This document shows positions 45,110 through 56,324 of a stretch of 64,000 nt of DNA, piece by piece. Location of the stretch: contig JAUIRK010000570.1 of NCBI GenBank assembly GCA_030549495.1, positions 1,465,501 to 1,529,500 of the forward strand. Direction: 5' to 3'. Position 1 is the first letter of the stretch; each line of letters begins with the position of its first letter. The notes under the pieces were generated by a model. The model was not told the DNA's origin and did no database searches. It saw only the letters and a list, made by a program, of their open reading frames with translations. The stretch comes from Nectonema munidae (lineage: Eukaryota > Nematomorpha > Nectonematoida > Nectonematidae). The translations under genes and the position numbers were made by a program.

Positions 45110-46560
45110 AAATCTTGTGGATTAAAATAAGTAAAACAAATACTGTTTTATGAAGACAGAAAACAACTTTTTTTTTAGTTATTGTGAGTTTGTATCAAAA
45201 TTTTAAGCATACAAAAATAAAGACTACTTAAAGTGATGAAGAACGAAGTTAAAGTGGGAAAAGATGAACTTAAAGTAAAAAAGCTAGATATACCCATTCT
45301 ATTTTCTAGGCTCTAGGAAAAAAGCACAATGTTAAAAATAGCAGAAATTTAGTGACTAACTTCCAAAAAAGGACATTTTTTTAAATGTAAAGATCGCTTA
45401 TTACCTGTTAGAGAAGGAATGGAAACAAATGTAGATTAATGATGTTTTGTTCTTGATGTTGGCGATAAATGGGGAAATTGAAGACACGTTGTTTTAAAGA
45501 AAATGAAAGTTACTACGATGAAGGTGCGTGTACTTTGTATTGCTCTATACCCTCTGTAGAATACACAGCGAAACTAAAACAGAAGTTTTGTGCGCGCTAG
45601 AATAGAGATTGGAGGAAAAAGATGAAGAAATCGTGGTTAATGATGGATGTGTGATGATGATGTTATTATGGATTCGATATTGTGTTATTGTAGAACACGA
45701 TGAGTGAAAAATGCGGTGCGAAGAAAATTTGAGGAAGAGAATGATGATAATGTTTTATTTACGTTAGTGAAAAATGAAGTACTAAAAATTACGCTGAATA
45801 AAGACAACAAGAAAACAACTCCAGAATTTTCTCATTAAAATTCATAAACAAAAAGCAATTAATTATTAAAATTAAATATCCAATGTAAATATCACTTCTC
45901 CTAGCATCACAAAATACAATCTTACAAGCATAAAGGAGTAGAGCAGCACATACAAAGATGAATATTATTTTTTGAACGAACAGTAAAATGCAAATGCAAA
46001 ATCATGATGTCCCCCTCAAGCAAGCCCACTCTACTCACGATCACCAGATCTTAACGACAAACATCTCACTGCTTCAAAGACTTATCTCACGTTATTACAG
46101 CAACCTGCACTTTTTACCTTTAGAAATGATTATTGCAATGGATCAATTTTTGATGTGCAACACTCGCTCCAGAGGGGTAAACATAAAGAAAACTATTTTA
46201 ACTCGAGAAACAGCGTATCTTAGAGCTACCAAGTGGGTGAATTGAGCCAAGCAAAAATACCTAAATAACCCGTTTAGGAAATGCATAAAAAGGATCAGCG
46301 AAAAATAGACAAATTTTTACATTTGAAAGAAAAAGAAATAATATAATAACCTATATTTTCCATGTTTTAAATGAAGATATACGTAACTGAATCCTCTGAA
46401 AAATGAGAATTTTCATTTGCATTGATCGAGTCGTAAACATAGCGGATTAACCAGATTTGACTAAAGTTATCCGGCTTTTAAATTTGGTGAATTTTAACTC
46501 TTTCAGAAACTAATCCATCAACATAATTTTTGTAAAACTAAGAGAAAAGCCCAAAATGAA
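45110..46560. other. unassigned stretch with one 85-codon ORF
   Basis: The ORF at 45988-46245 (+) starts MQMQNHDVPLKQAH and sits in slightly GC-richer DNA. I recognise no domain, no splice sites and no start context, so it is noted but not called as a gene. Confidence 0.25.
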
Positions 46561-46564
46561 TTAA

Positions 46565-47901
46565 CTTAGGAGTAGGGATGCACCGGATAGCGACAATTAT
46601 TTGATATTCGACATGAACGCCGGATAATTCTTATATCCGGCAGGATAAACCGGATAGTTACAAACAAATTATCATTAATTTACTTTTAAAAAAGCACAAA
46701 ACTAATAAGAGTAAGTTTTTAATGACAAAAAGTTCACAATTTGAGTTTATTTCAAAGAATTAACTAACAAATAAGACATGTCAAAAAAATTTCTTGCCAT
46801 TGTGATGAACGAATAAAAGCATTTCTCCTTTTTCAGCCAAAAGTTTGGTTCTTTTTTCTTCAAAAATGTTTCCATATTCGGAAAAGAGTCTCTCTGAGTA
46901 CACTGATGAAGCAGGTGGGCATAAGTGTTTGGCTGTTAGATGCTTTAGCAAAGGAAATTTTTCTTCCTGCCTCCAATATTGCAGGGGACATTTTTTCCTT
47001 TCCAAGAGTGGGGTGCGGAGATAGGCTTCCAACTCTCTGGCTGCCTGATCTTCAATATCATTTTTCGACACATTTTTTATTGTTTGAATTTCCATTGGTT
47101 TCAGCAATTTCTTGGAAGCAAGCCATGAAATCATCTTTGCTTTCATCCTTAAGTAACATTATGCTTGGAAAGTCAGGGCGAGCAGCCATCAAGAATTTCC
47201 GTCTCCATATTCTTACTAGCAACGTTGTGATTTGAAAGTAGCTATTTGGAAACTAATGTTTTCCCAAATGTCTTGTCTTTAAGAAATTGGGCTTTAAATC
47301 GTGGATTATGTATTGTTGGCAGAACATATATCGGGTTCGTCATGATGTTGAGACCTGAATCCGAATCATTGAAAAATCTACTACGAAGAGAAGTCAAGGA
47401 TCTGTTTAGTTTCTTTGATACCTTCTTTATCAGGGGCCTTTTCAAAGTATCTTTCAAGAGTGCTTACATTGGGAATTACAGTTGAAAGAAGACATGACTC
47501 ACCACTCATTTCAGCAGTAAGTTTTAAGAAAGGCTGAAGTATGCTTACAATTTGTTCGATAGTTTGCCACTCACATGAGGAAAAACTTGGCAACTCATCA
47601 TGATCAGAAATGTAAAGCTGCACAGTAAGTCTTTTCAGCCTTTGCAAACGCTCAAGCATAAGATATGCACTGTTCCAGCGTGTTGGTACATCCTGCACTA
47701 GTAAAAGTGGCACTTATTAATTCGTAAAAATTGAATACATAAACATGAAGAAATTTACTTAGTTCTTTAGAGATGAAAGTTAACACTTGAAGTGTTACCA
47801 ATATCCGGCATATTAACCGGCCGGATATTTAAATCTACTATATTTATCCGGTATTCGGCCCGATTGTAAATTGAGCTATTCGGTGCACCTCTACTTAGGA
47901 G
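46565..47901 (-). mobile_element. Ac-type hAT deletion derivative with perfect 8-bp TSD
   Basis: The element spans 46573-47893 (1321 bp): left end TAGGGATGCACCGGATA, right end CTATTCGGTGCACCTCTA, with several (A)TCCGG(C) subterminal repeats on both sides. Identical flanks CTTAGGAG (46565-46572 and 47894-47901) fit nTnnnnAn. The transposase C-terminal half is on the minus strand. It lacks the N-terminal half, so it would depend on a complete relative. Confidence 0.9.
46781..47713 (-). pseudogene. hAT transposase C-terminal half (ZBED-like)
   Basis: Three minus-strand blocks: VQDVPTRWNSAYLMLERLQR with EWQTIEQIVSILQPFLKLTA (47713-47381); RSRFFNDSDSG with LPTIHNPRFKAQFL, the LDPRFK-type block (47457-47242); and the dimerisation domain CPLQYWRQEEKFPLLKHLTA, PPASSVYSERLFSEYGNIFE, with KRTKLL and LLFVHHN (47146-46781). 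These are the classical RWNS, DPRFK and PATSxxSERxFSxxG motifs of hAT transposases. The BED finger and the part carrying the first catalytic Asp are missing. Frame changes join the blocks. Confidence 0.88.
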
Positions 47902-48721
47902 CCATTCACTTATAAATTAAACTAATAATAATTTAAAATTTAAATCATATTTTAAAATTTTTCATATAAAGTTTTAACAAAATTTTCTTAATTAAGTTTA
48001 AAAAAAGTGTGTTTTAAGAGTAATAAATCAAGAAAGGTTTGGTAAGATTTACTTTGTTTAAACTTCAAAAATTAATCAAATTAATCCAAAATGCTTGAAA
48101 CGGCAAATTTTGGTTTTTTATTTTTAAAAATCGGGTAAAATTTATCTAAAATCCGGTCAAATCTGTTTTTTACGAATCCAACTAATCCTGCCGAAGAGTT
48201 TCTGTCTCTAATAGAGGCTACCATAAGTTGCACTACTTTACCAAGGTTGCGAGTGCGTGAATGATGAAGGATAGCTAGTTCTATTTTGAAAAACAAATAT
48301 GACAAATGCACATTTGAAATTCATATAGCAACGCAAATTTCAGCATAGACTTTAACAGGGTGGTGTGACTTTTGACGAAAATAAGTCGAAATCTTTTCAA
48401 AATCTTATTTTTTTTTCGAACAAAATAAATTAATCAAAAAAATTGAATTGAAAATTTCCAATATTTTATGTAAATATTGACAAAATATGAGATTAAGGAG
48501 AAAATTAGTTGCAAAAATCAAAAATATCAAGAAAAGGGAGAAATTAAATGCTCATACAAACAATAAGAGTCGGTACGGGCGAGTTCAAAGAATATTGAAA
48601 AAATAGAATGGGGACAATTCGTTAAACGATATTTAAAAAAGAGAACGGGTACGGACGCGTTTGGATAGGATCGCCATATGTGCCGGTTTAACCGTGACAG
48701 TGTCGATTTCACATTCTTGTC

Positions 48722-49790
48722 CTTCCATTATCAACATCCAACCAACTTCAGTTTTTAATATATTTGACTTTTCTGCACAGATATCTGTATGTACAATTTC
48801 TATTAGCTTTAAAGTAATTTCTTTAAGAAGCTTCTAATCAACTTCATGAAAAATTAAATGGTCAGATACTACAGATACCAATGCTAAATTAATACATGGT
48901 TTCAATTTCAAAAATCTTTCAGTCATATACAATAAAGAGTTCCACCTTGTCTTCACATCCAACTTTAAATTTAGTTCAGTTTCACCAAGTTTTTCAAAAA
49001 CAAATTCTTGAAGATTGAGGACAAATCAGGATCTTTAGCAGAGTGTTCACCAATAAAAAAATTTGAATCAAATTCAGCATCTTTATTTTCTTCTATATCA
49101 TCTTCATAAAGTTCCTGGTAAGCAACATCCTGTAGGCTTGAGGTTGATGTTTTTGATTTAGCATATAGAACACCACACATTGCTAAATTTTTTAACAATG
49201 CATTGTTCTCATACAATGTCTTTGGCTAGGTTCAATCCAAATTTCATTAAATGATTATTTTTTGCTTTTTCACTGTTCAATGAGCCATCAATGTAAATAA
49301 GCGCTAATGACCAATGTTTTGATTCGCTATGCACTTTATGTTTAAATATATTTTATTAGTTGAAGCCGTGTATTCGTCAAGTGTCAAAGAGGATCTCACA
49401 CTTTGGAAAATTTTATTCCTAAAAAAACAGTTAACTCATCTTTTTTAAATCATAAAATCGAAAAAGAATAGCACGAACAGTTTTTTCACAACCTGGAGAA
49501 TTTTCATCAAAAAGATGTGGCTGAACTTTAAAACTTTCATTTATAAATTTACAATCAACAACCACTCTGAAACTAATTGCATCTATAGAAACCATTTTTG
49601 ACACGTTCTCAATCATTGATCTTTTCGGAACCACTATCATTTCATCAAGAGTTATTTTTAACTTTGTTTCTAATTCTTCTTCATTTGGATAAATTTTGGG
49701 AACGCTTTTCAGATGATTCAATGGGCTTGTAGTCGAGTCTACGCATAACTTAAGCTTTTTTCCACATTTTAGCACATACAAAGTTCAGAT
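48722..49790 (-). pseudogene. hAT transposase remnant of another subfamily
   Basis: On the minus strand from 49781: KITLDEMIVVPKRSMIENVS, VSIDAISFRVVVDCKFINES; then, in another frame, SSLTLDEYTASTNKIYLNIK with the first catalytic Asp context, LIYIDGSLNSEKAKNN and FGLNLAKDIV; then an acidic stretch (49216-48971); then NLKLDVKTRWNSLLYMTERF, LKLKPCINLALVS (48980-48850); and EITLKLIEIVHTDICAEKSN (to 48722). The order TLDEYT, GS..EK, FGL.L..DIV, TRWNSLL is that of hAT proteins. The C-terminal dimerisation domain was not found adjacent. TIRs not located. Confidence 0.75.
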
Positions 49791-50099
49791 TCAGAAGTAT
49801 TTTATTCAACAAAAAAACCGCATACTTGATTTTCTTTTAGAAGAGATCATAAATTAATAAGAAAAACAGATTTAATTTAGACAAAAATCTATGAAAAAAT
49901 AAAAAGTAGAAAAATTAAATAGAAAAAATCAAAGCAAAAATTCAAAAAAATTTAAATAAAAAAATTTTAAATATAGTTTAGTGTAAAAAATTGGGTTTTT
50001 TGAAAAAATGGAAAACTAAATCTAGCAAACTCGAATTCGGAGAAAATATTTAACTAGAGTTTTTCACTTCCGAGTCCAAACACTATGTACAAAGCAAAA

Positions 50100-50285
50100 A
50101 TAATATTGTTTGAGTCAGCTTGAAAAAGTTTTCCTCCATCTAAGCTAAACTTTGCCAATGAATTCCGGTATTTTGAATCAACGGGAACTCAAAGCCCAAA
50201 ACTTGAGCTTTTGTACAAGGCACTTCTTTCTGTTAAGCCTACCTTTGTTGAAAATGAAAGGGCGTTTAGGAAAAATTGACTACCT
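50100..50285 (+). pseudogene. hAT transposase C-terminal fragment, plus strand
   Basis: The frame NFANEFRYFESTGTQSPKLE, LLYKALLSVKPTFVENERAF (50158-50271) is the hAT dimerisation region (PTSVExERAFS) and then stops. It resembles the C-terminal piece at 6143-6430 and lies opposite in strand to the neighbouring relics. Confidence 0.65.
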
Positions 50286-50439
50286 GTTTCAATTTTGTTA
50301 ACGACAGTATTTGTCTCTAGTTGAAAATTTTAGTATTTTGCAATTAACAACTAATTTAACAAGTTGAGAGTAATCTCTTTTTATTGAGAGCAAGTTTCTC
50401 CCTAGATCAATATTTTATATTTTCTTTAGCCCTTCTGAG

Positions 50440-51290
50440 TAATATTCCATCTTTACCATCGACTACTGGAAGAGTTTTGCAGTAATCAATGCAACTTCTA
50501 ATCAACTTGTCCACCTTATTACAATCGCAACGCGAAAGTAACCGACGAGTTTGGAAAGTGAATGTCTTTTTTTAATAGTTATTTTATACTAGATATTAAA
50601 TCATCAATATTTTTGTAAAATGCGTTTGTCTTCAAAACATCATGGTGCAAAAAACAAGTTATGTAAAGTAGGTTTTGATACAAAGCTTTTAAACTTTTTG
50701 AGGCTGATACATTGTCCCTTAGAGCATCTGTTAACAACAAACAAAAAATTTCGAGTACTAATCTTGAAACATTTTTGAGATGATATGCTCGTAACAGTTA
50801 CACACGTTTATAAGAAAATCATAAAAAGTTCTAATCAAAAAACTAATAAAATAAGTATTTGAATTTTTTAAAATTTAAAATGACTTTATAACAAATATAA
50901 TAAACATACACACAACGAGTATTTATCCTCAACATCCTCATTTCCTTTACATCTCATTTTCACTATTTTATCATTTATATATATTTGCTTCGAAAAAGGA
51001 GTTTATACTCCGAAACTAGTTACCAACATTACCAATAAAGTGTCCAGTTTTTACAATTTTTTTATATTTGTTATTCTTTTTCACCATCTGTCAAAAATAT
51101 TGTTTCTAAAAAACAAACTTCAAAAGAATCTAAAAAAAGACTTTATTGACTTAAAAAAATGACTTTTATTGACCTAAAAAACCTAAAAAGAATGTTAAAC
51201 ACTTGTCAAATTAAACTTAAAAACTCGTTTTTAGATCTTTTCTGGAGCGCAAACAAAAATGGACTTTATTGAATTTTATACGCATTGATA
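50440..51290 (-). pseudogene. hAT relic with GACTTTATTGAC-type subterminal repeats
   Basis: Minus-strand traces near 50760-50600 read TDALRDNVSASKSLKALYQN and LKTNAFYKNIDDLIS. The plus-strand right side carries AGACTTTATTGACTTAAAAA and GGACTTTATTGAATTTTATA, as in the element at 42515-43392. It is likely a decayed relative of that element; its ends are not certain. Confidence 0.45.
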
Positions 51291-51294
51291 ATTA

Positions 51295-52895
51295 TATTAT
51301 TAAAATACTCTAAACCAAAAAATTTTTTGTGGAATCGAGATTTAAATAAGTTCGCGTAGTGTTATCAGAGCAACCCTATATTTTCAAAATTATCTTCATA
51401 TGTCATACTTACTTTTCTCTGCAAGGGTTTCAGATTAATATATTCGTCAGTTATATTTTAGCGAAATATCAACTTTTCGGTAATTTCACGAAAATTAAAA
51501 CATCACAAAAATTCCTTGATTTACAGTAACTTTTAAATGTAAGATGTTCCAAGTGTATTCATCGTCATTTTGTCCATTGTTAATTGTAAAAGTGAAAAGA
51601 ATGAAATGAATTTTGTCTAAAAACTTTTATATAAAATGGAAAATCTTTTAATAATTTTTTTATGAATCTTAATATACTTGTTATAAGTACTTTGAAATTA
51701 TCGCGAACTGTCGCGATTGGATGAATTTTTATATCAAGCTCGTGTTATCTATAAATCATACATACTTCCAGAGAAATAAGAAGGCTGTCTATAAACCTCC
51801 AAATTATAATTTGTCTTCACGATTCTGTGAAGTTTTTATTTATAGCAGTTCTAGCCGAAAGCGTTCAGAAAATAGAGAAATAAATAACTTTGGTCATGAA
51901 AAACATGCACGGTCTGCTGTGATGATGATGATGATGATAGTAAAACAACAATAAAAACAAGAACAAACAAAAGTAATAGGACAAATTGAAATTAAAAAAG
52001 AAAAAATCAATAAGCTTTTCTGGCTTGTATGAGCAAACGTGTTTACATTGGAGCATAATTTATTATTATAATTATTATAATCATTTACGAAAAATAGTGC
52101 ACGCATATGAATACACCTAAAACGGGAAGAGAGAAGAGAAACAGGGCAAATAAATAAAAATAGAGAAAGACAAACAAACGCAGGAATTGATCGGAAGATA
52201 AACAAGCGCACACCACTCACTCGTCTTCATGCGCAACACATCCAACAAATGAAAGAGTTCTTTTTCGTGTATATTTATTTCATTGGATGATGATGATGAT
52301 GATGGAAGCGTCATGAAAAAATCTCTTATTTTTATATTGAAAGTAAACCTTAGAATTTACTTTTTTTAGTTTAATCAACTTGAATCAACCTTTTTAAATA
52401 AGCCAAGCTAAATCCTTGAATATTTTAAAACTCAGGCGCAAACTTGTACTATGATATTTAATACATAGACAATTAATAATTAATTAATCAATCTGGGTAT
52501 TTCTGTAAAATAATTGTGTTAGAGATTGTTTAGCTAAATGAATTGCCTACTTACTAATACTAATAAAAGTCATCTCTAATAGCTTTAATAATCGTAACTG
52601 CAAAACTCATGATTAAAATGAAGGATTCAACTGGATTCAGGTAAAAAAGGAAGATAAAGCATAGATGATAAAAATGTTTTGGAATGCATTTAAGTAAAAA
52701 GTCAGCCCCTACCATTTGCATTAGAGTGTTTTGTTTTAGACAGCGCTTGTCTCTCGCTCACTTACGTACCAAGAGAAGAAAGCTATGCAAATCCATTCAA
52801 AATACCTCGTGATAGTAAGCACACGTTTAGAAGAGGCATGTGTTTTTGGAACAAATATACCCATTTACAAGACAATGAGATACAGAAGTAAAGAT
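51295..52895. other. non-coding stretch with (GAT)n microsatellites
   Basis: (GAT)n at 51921-51939 and 52286-52304. The overlapping minus-strand ORFs between 51865 and 52314 are translations of these and of T-rich sequence. Confidence 0.4.
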
Positions 52896-52901
52896 CATTC
52901 A

Positions 52902-53288
52902 GTCATCACTAGGGATTGCACCCCGAAGGCTTTTTTTCCCTCCCGGGGACCCTGAAGTAGATTTTTTTCTCACCCCGGAGAAAAAAATATTTTTTTTTAT
53001 CAAGAAGAACACTAAAATTTTGAAATGATTTATTCAAAAGTGTTCAAATAATAAAATTTTGAAAACAATAATCCTGAAAGAGTCTGTTTTTGTTTACAAT
53101 TTGAATCATGATGAATTATAAATAATACATATAGCTTTGAAATACACATACATAACACATAAATACCACCACATATGAATTGTTTACAAGTTGAATCATG
53201 AATTATAAATAATACATATAGCTTTGAAATGCACAGGCTTTTTTTCGTTTTTTCCCCGGGGAGACGGGGTGCAATCTCTAGTCATCAC
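52902..53288. mobile_element. Ac-type hAT MITE (371 bp) with perfect TSD
   Basis: The element spans 52910-53280: left end TAGGGATTGCACCCCG, inverted right end TAGAGATTGCACCCCG. Identical 8-bp flanks GTCATCAC fit nTnnnnAn. CCCGGGG-rich subterminal blocks flank an internal direct duplication of about 55 bp (TAAATAATACATATAGC at both 53120 and 53204 regions). Non-coding. Confidence 0.88.
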
Positions 53289-53852
53289 TGAAAAATCAGA
53301 TTGTATGGGAAACAATTAACGGCAGTACAGATATTTCGTGAGCCGAACATTTAGTTGGTTTTATAAATGAGCAAAGGGGCATTTGCCCACTCATGAAAAT
53401 TTGTTTAGGCATTTTCAAATTGGTTAATATACATGCCAGTTGGTATGTATAGTTAGTTGTATAGTAGATTTTAAATACTTTTTTGGGTAAAACCTAGAGA
53501 GCTTACAAAAATGCTTTTCCAAATGACACTTTACCGCCATTCACCTTTTATGTGGGTAGGCTGAAAATACACTTACTCATCGTCGCTGCTACGAAAGTGT
53601 AACAAAATTCTATAATTTTCGATGGGAGAATTTACTCGTAGTAGTAATACCCACTCAACTCATTATAAATTAACACTGATAATGAGATAGTGTAATCAAG
53701 GGGCTAACTCAACACAACACAACAAGAACAACAACACTTTACCGCTTAAAATTAAAATTTGTATTATTCGGGTATATATAAGCATAAAATACCATGGAAT
53801 TTTATAATAATTAGTTTTTTTGATTTTTTTTCAATAAAAATTAAATTTATAG

Positions 53853-53998
53853 GCACCTTGGAATGTTTTCATAGACAAGGCAAAGACACAATTACACCAC
53901 TTGTGTCAAACTATGAGAAAAAAGGCTTGATGCTGTATCGAACCCGAAGCCTTGTAGTATCGAAGTCAAATATATAACCAACCTTACTCACACACCCA
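53853..53998 (-). mobile_element. tRNA-derived SINE, minus strand
   Basis: On the minus strand: a head with GTAAGGTTGGTTATATA, box B-like GGGTTCGATACAG, a body with CATAGTTTGACACAAG and GTCTATGAAAACATTCC, ending AAGGTGCCTATAAATTT. Same family as 35885-36032. Confidence 0.6.
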
Positions 53999-53999
53999 T

Positions 54000-55320
54000 T
54001 AATTAATTAGATTTTAGAAAGTTAATTGGATAGAGTTAGTTATATAAATTTTGTCATTAAAAGATTTTAAGGTCTCGTCAAAATTTAGGACTGTGCAACT
54101 GTCCTTTCTTGCAATCTAGGGTAAATGTACACTGGGCAGTCCGTTGGGTAAATGTCCTAAACTCAGATCATTTAGTCATATTGAAAAATGAAATGCCAAA
54201 CGGTTGATTGATTTGAAAAATATAAAAATATTTTAAATTTTATGTTTCCCGATTAAATTACGCAGGGTAATTTTACGATTGGTTTTAAAAAAAAAAGGTG
54301 CGTCACATAGCTGTGTATTTACGGCATTTATATATATATATATGTATCATGATTTGTGTACATTAAGTACTCGGTTGAAATTAAATATTATAAGGATACT
54401 TCTCTTCACAATACAATTTATCAAATTTCCAGGAATCAACTTATTATTTAATCTTGCTTCAAAAATTTGAGCAAGAAAAAATTGATATTAAGGAATAAAA
54501 AAAAGTAAATTTCCAAGAAAACATTTAGTTTGATCACAAAGTATCTAAATATATGAAAATTAATCTGAAAGATCTTTAAGCTGTGAAAAAATTCTGATTT
54601 GATCGAAACAATAATAATTATTATTATTGTATGCTGTATAAATACAATCTTAGTTATATTTAAGATAAATACTATGAAAGTTTCTTTAATGATACTCATT
54701 TCTTATAGATGGTGAAGGATAGACAAAGAAAGTATTAATGAAGAAAATGATTCTTAGAGTAGTGTAGCACGATAAAAATCAAATAGTTTACTTTTTAAAC
54801 AATCAAAGGGAAAAAGTGATAAATACCACGAAGCAAATATATTCCTGGGAGCAAAAATTGTTAATAAAATTAGTACGGGATAGACGAAAAAAACACTAGC
54901 TCTAATGCTTTACTTTTTCACAGCTTTCTTTCATCCTGCTGCCATTTTATCAGAAGGACTCGTATTCTTCTAACATATGTAGATAACTACACTTTACGTT
55001 TAGGTATCTTGATGGAAGTGATGGTGTGTGAAGCAACTCTCAACATACCACTTCTGTTATGTCTTGTAAAGTAGGAGTATAATAACAGTGAATAGTTTGT
55101 ACTAAATCCTTACACATGCGTTGAATTCGGAACTATTTTTCTTGATATTTCAAGAGGTGGAACTCCATATCTATGAATCCATTATTTTATCGACATATTC
55201 TAATTTCAGAGAAGTCAATTCAACAAAAATACTAAAAAACTTCTTAATACATTTAAAATAATTAACTTTGAAAAATTGTAAATAAAAAAGAATAGTTAAG
55301 CCTATATTGAGACAGAACTT
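54000..55320. other. AT-rich stretch, no gene seen
   Basis: Contains an (AAT)n/(ATT)n palindrome near 54608-54630 and a short (TA)n near 54331. No gene recognised. Confidence 0.4.
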
Positions 55321-55324
55321 AAGG

Positions 55325-55707
55325 CAGAGGCGAACAAATTACGACCAGCGGGCCCCATGCGCCACTCCGAAGGTTTTTATGCGGCCCGTTAAGATAAAAT
55401 TATTTAAGCTCGCTGTGAGCTAATTTACTTAATTGATGCTAAAAATTTTAATTGATTGGAAAATTTTAGATATTCAAGCTACACGATCATAATACCCTAA
55501 AAACTATTTTAACCAAAATGGCCTACTTTTTTCTTTGCCATGTTTTTAATTTCCCAGTTGAGTTAGTATTTGAAATTTTAAAAAAGATTTTACTTTTGAT
55601 TTATATAATCTTACTTTTTTATTTAACTATTCCATATGGTCCCTTAAAGGCGGCCCTTTCACGAAATATCTGTCTAAATTTTGCCTTACTTACACAACTT
55701 GCCTCAG
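55325..55707. mobile_element. possible hAT-type MITE
   Basis: Left CAGAGGCGAACAAATTACG with GCGGGCCCC inside; the right side carries GGCGGCCC and ends near TTGCCTCAG, loosely inverted. No matching 8-bp flanks, so the ends are uncertain. Confidence 0.35.
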
Positions 55708-55811
55708 GTATTCATCTAAACTAGGGTATCCACTGCGATTTCTTTTTTTATTCCTTGGGGAACGGGGTCTGCGAAGCAAAATATATTTACCCCGGAGTAT
55801 GCCCGAAGTAT

Positions 55812-56319
55812 GTACCGTATATTTCGGTGTATAAGTAGACTTTTAGCACCCCAAAATTGAGGGTCGACTATAAACAGTAACAAAAAGCTTCATGGTTAGC
55901 TTAAGTATAAAAAAATATATAAAGAATTTTATCTGGTTAGTAGGAGGGTTAGGAACAGACTGAATTAGAGAGAAAAGGAAGTGAAAGTATATGAGTATGT
56001 AAACTATAGAGATTTATGTTAATACTATCTTATATATTATTTCATATTCTAAGTAGAACAATATTTTTATACAAACAGCAAATAGAACAACATACCGGTA
56101 GTCTTTAATTAATGCCCGGTGTTTTATATATGATAACTTTTACACTGCTGCAGCCGATAACCGAGTTTCGTATTTCAACTTTTATAGTGCTGCTTAGGCT
56201 AGGCGATAATTTTGGCGAGTTCTGTATTTTAGAGGTCGACTTATAACTCGGATATTTGCCAAAATCATAAAAAATTACTCTCATTTAGGGGTCGACTTAT
56301 ACACCGAAATATACAGTAT
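55812..56319. mobile_element. MITE with CGTATATTTCGGTGTATAAG termini and TA flanks
   Basis: Left CCGTATATTTCGGTGTATAA and inverted right CTGTATATTTCGGTGTATAA, nearly identical over more than 20 bp, followed inside by GTCGAC-type motifs (left worn to GTAGAC) that recur at 55862 and 56234. TA on each side suggests a TA-target transposase. About 504 bp, non-coding. Confidence 0.75.
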
Positions 56320-56324
56320 ATATA

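Noticed and set aside
49431-49781. Idea that the SIDAISFRVV frame is a host gene
   Set aside because: Downstream TLDEYT and TRWNSLL blocks on the same strand show it belongs to a hAT transposase relic.
51865-52314. Several overlapping minus-strand ORFs rich in F, I, S
   Set aside because: They translate (GAT)n and T-rich sequence; no motif, no consistent frame.
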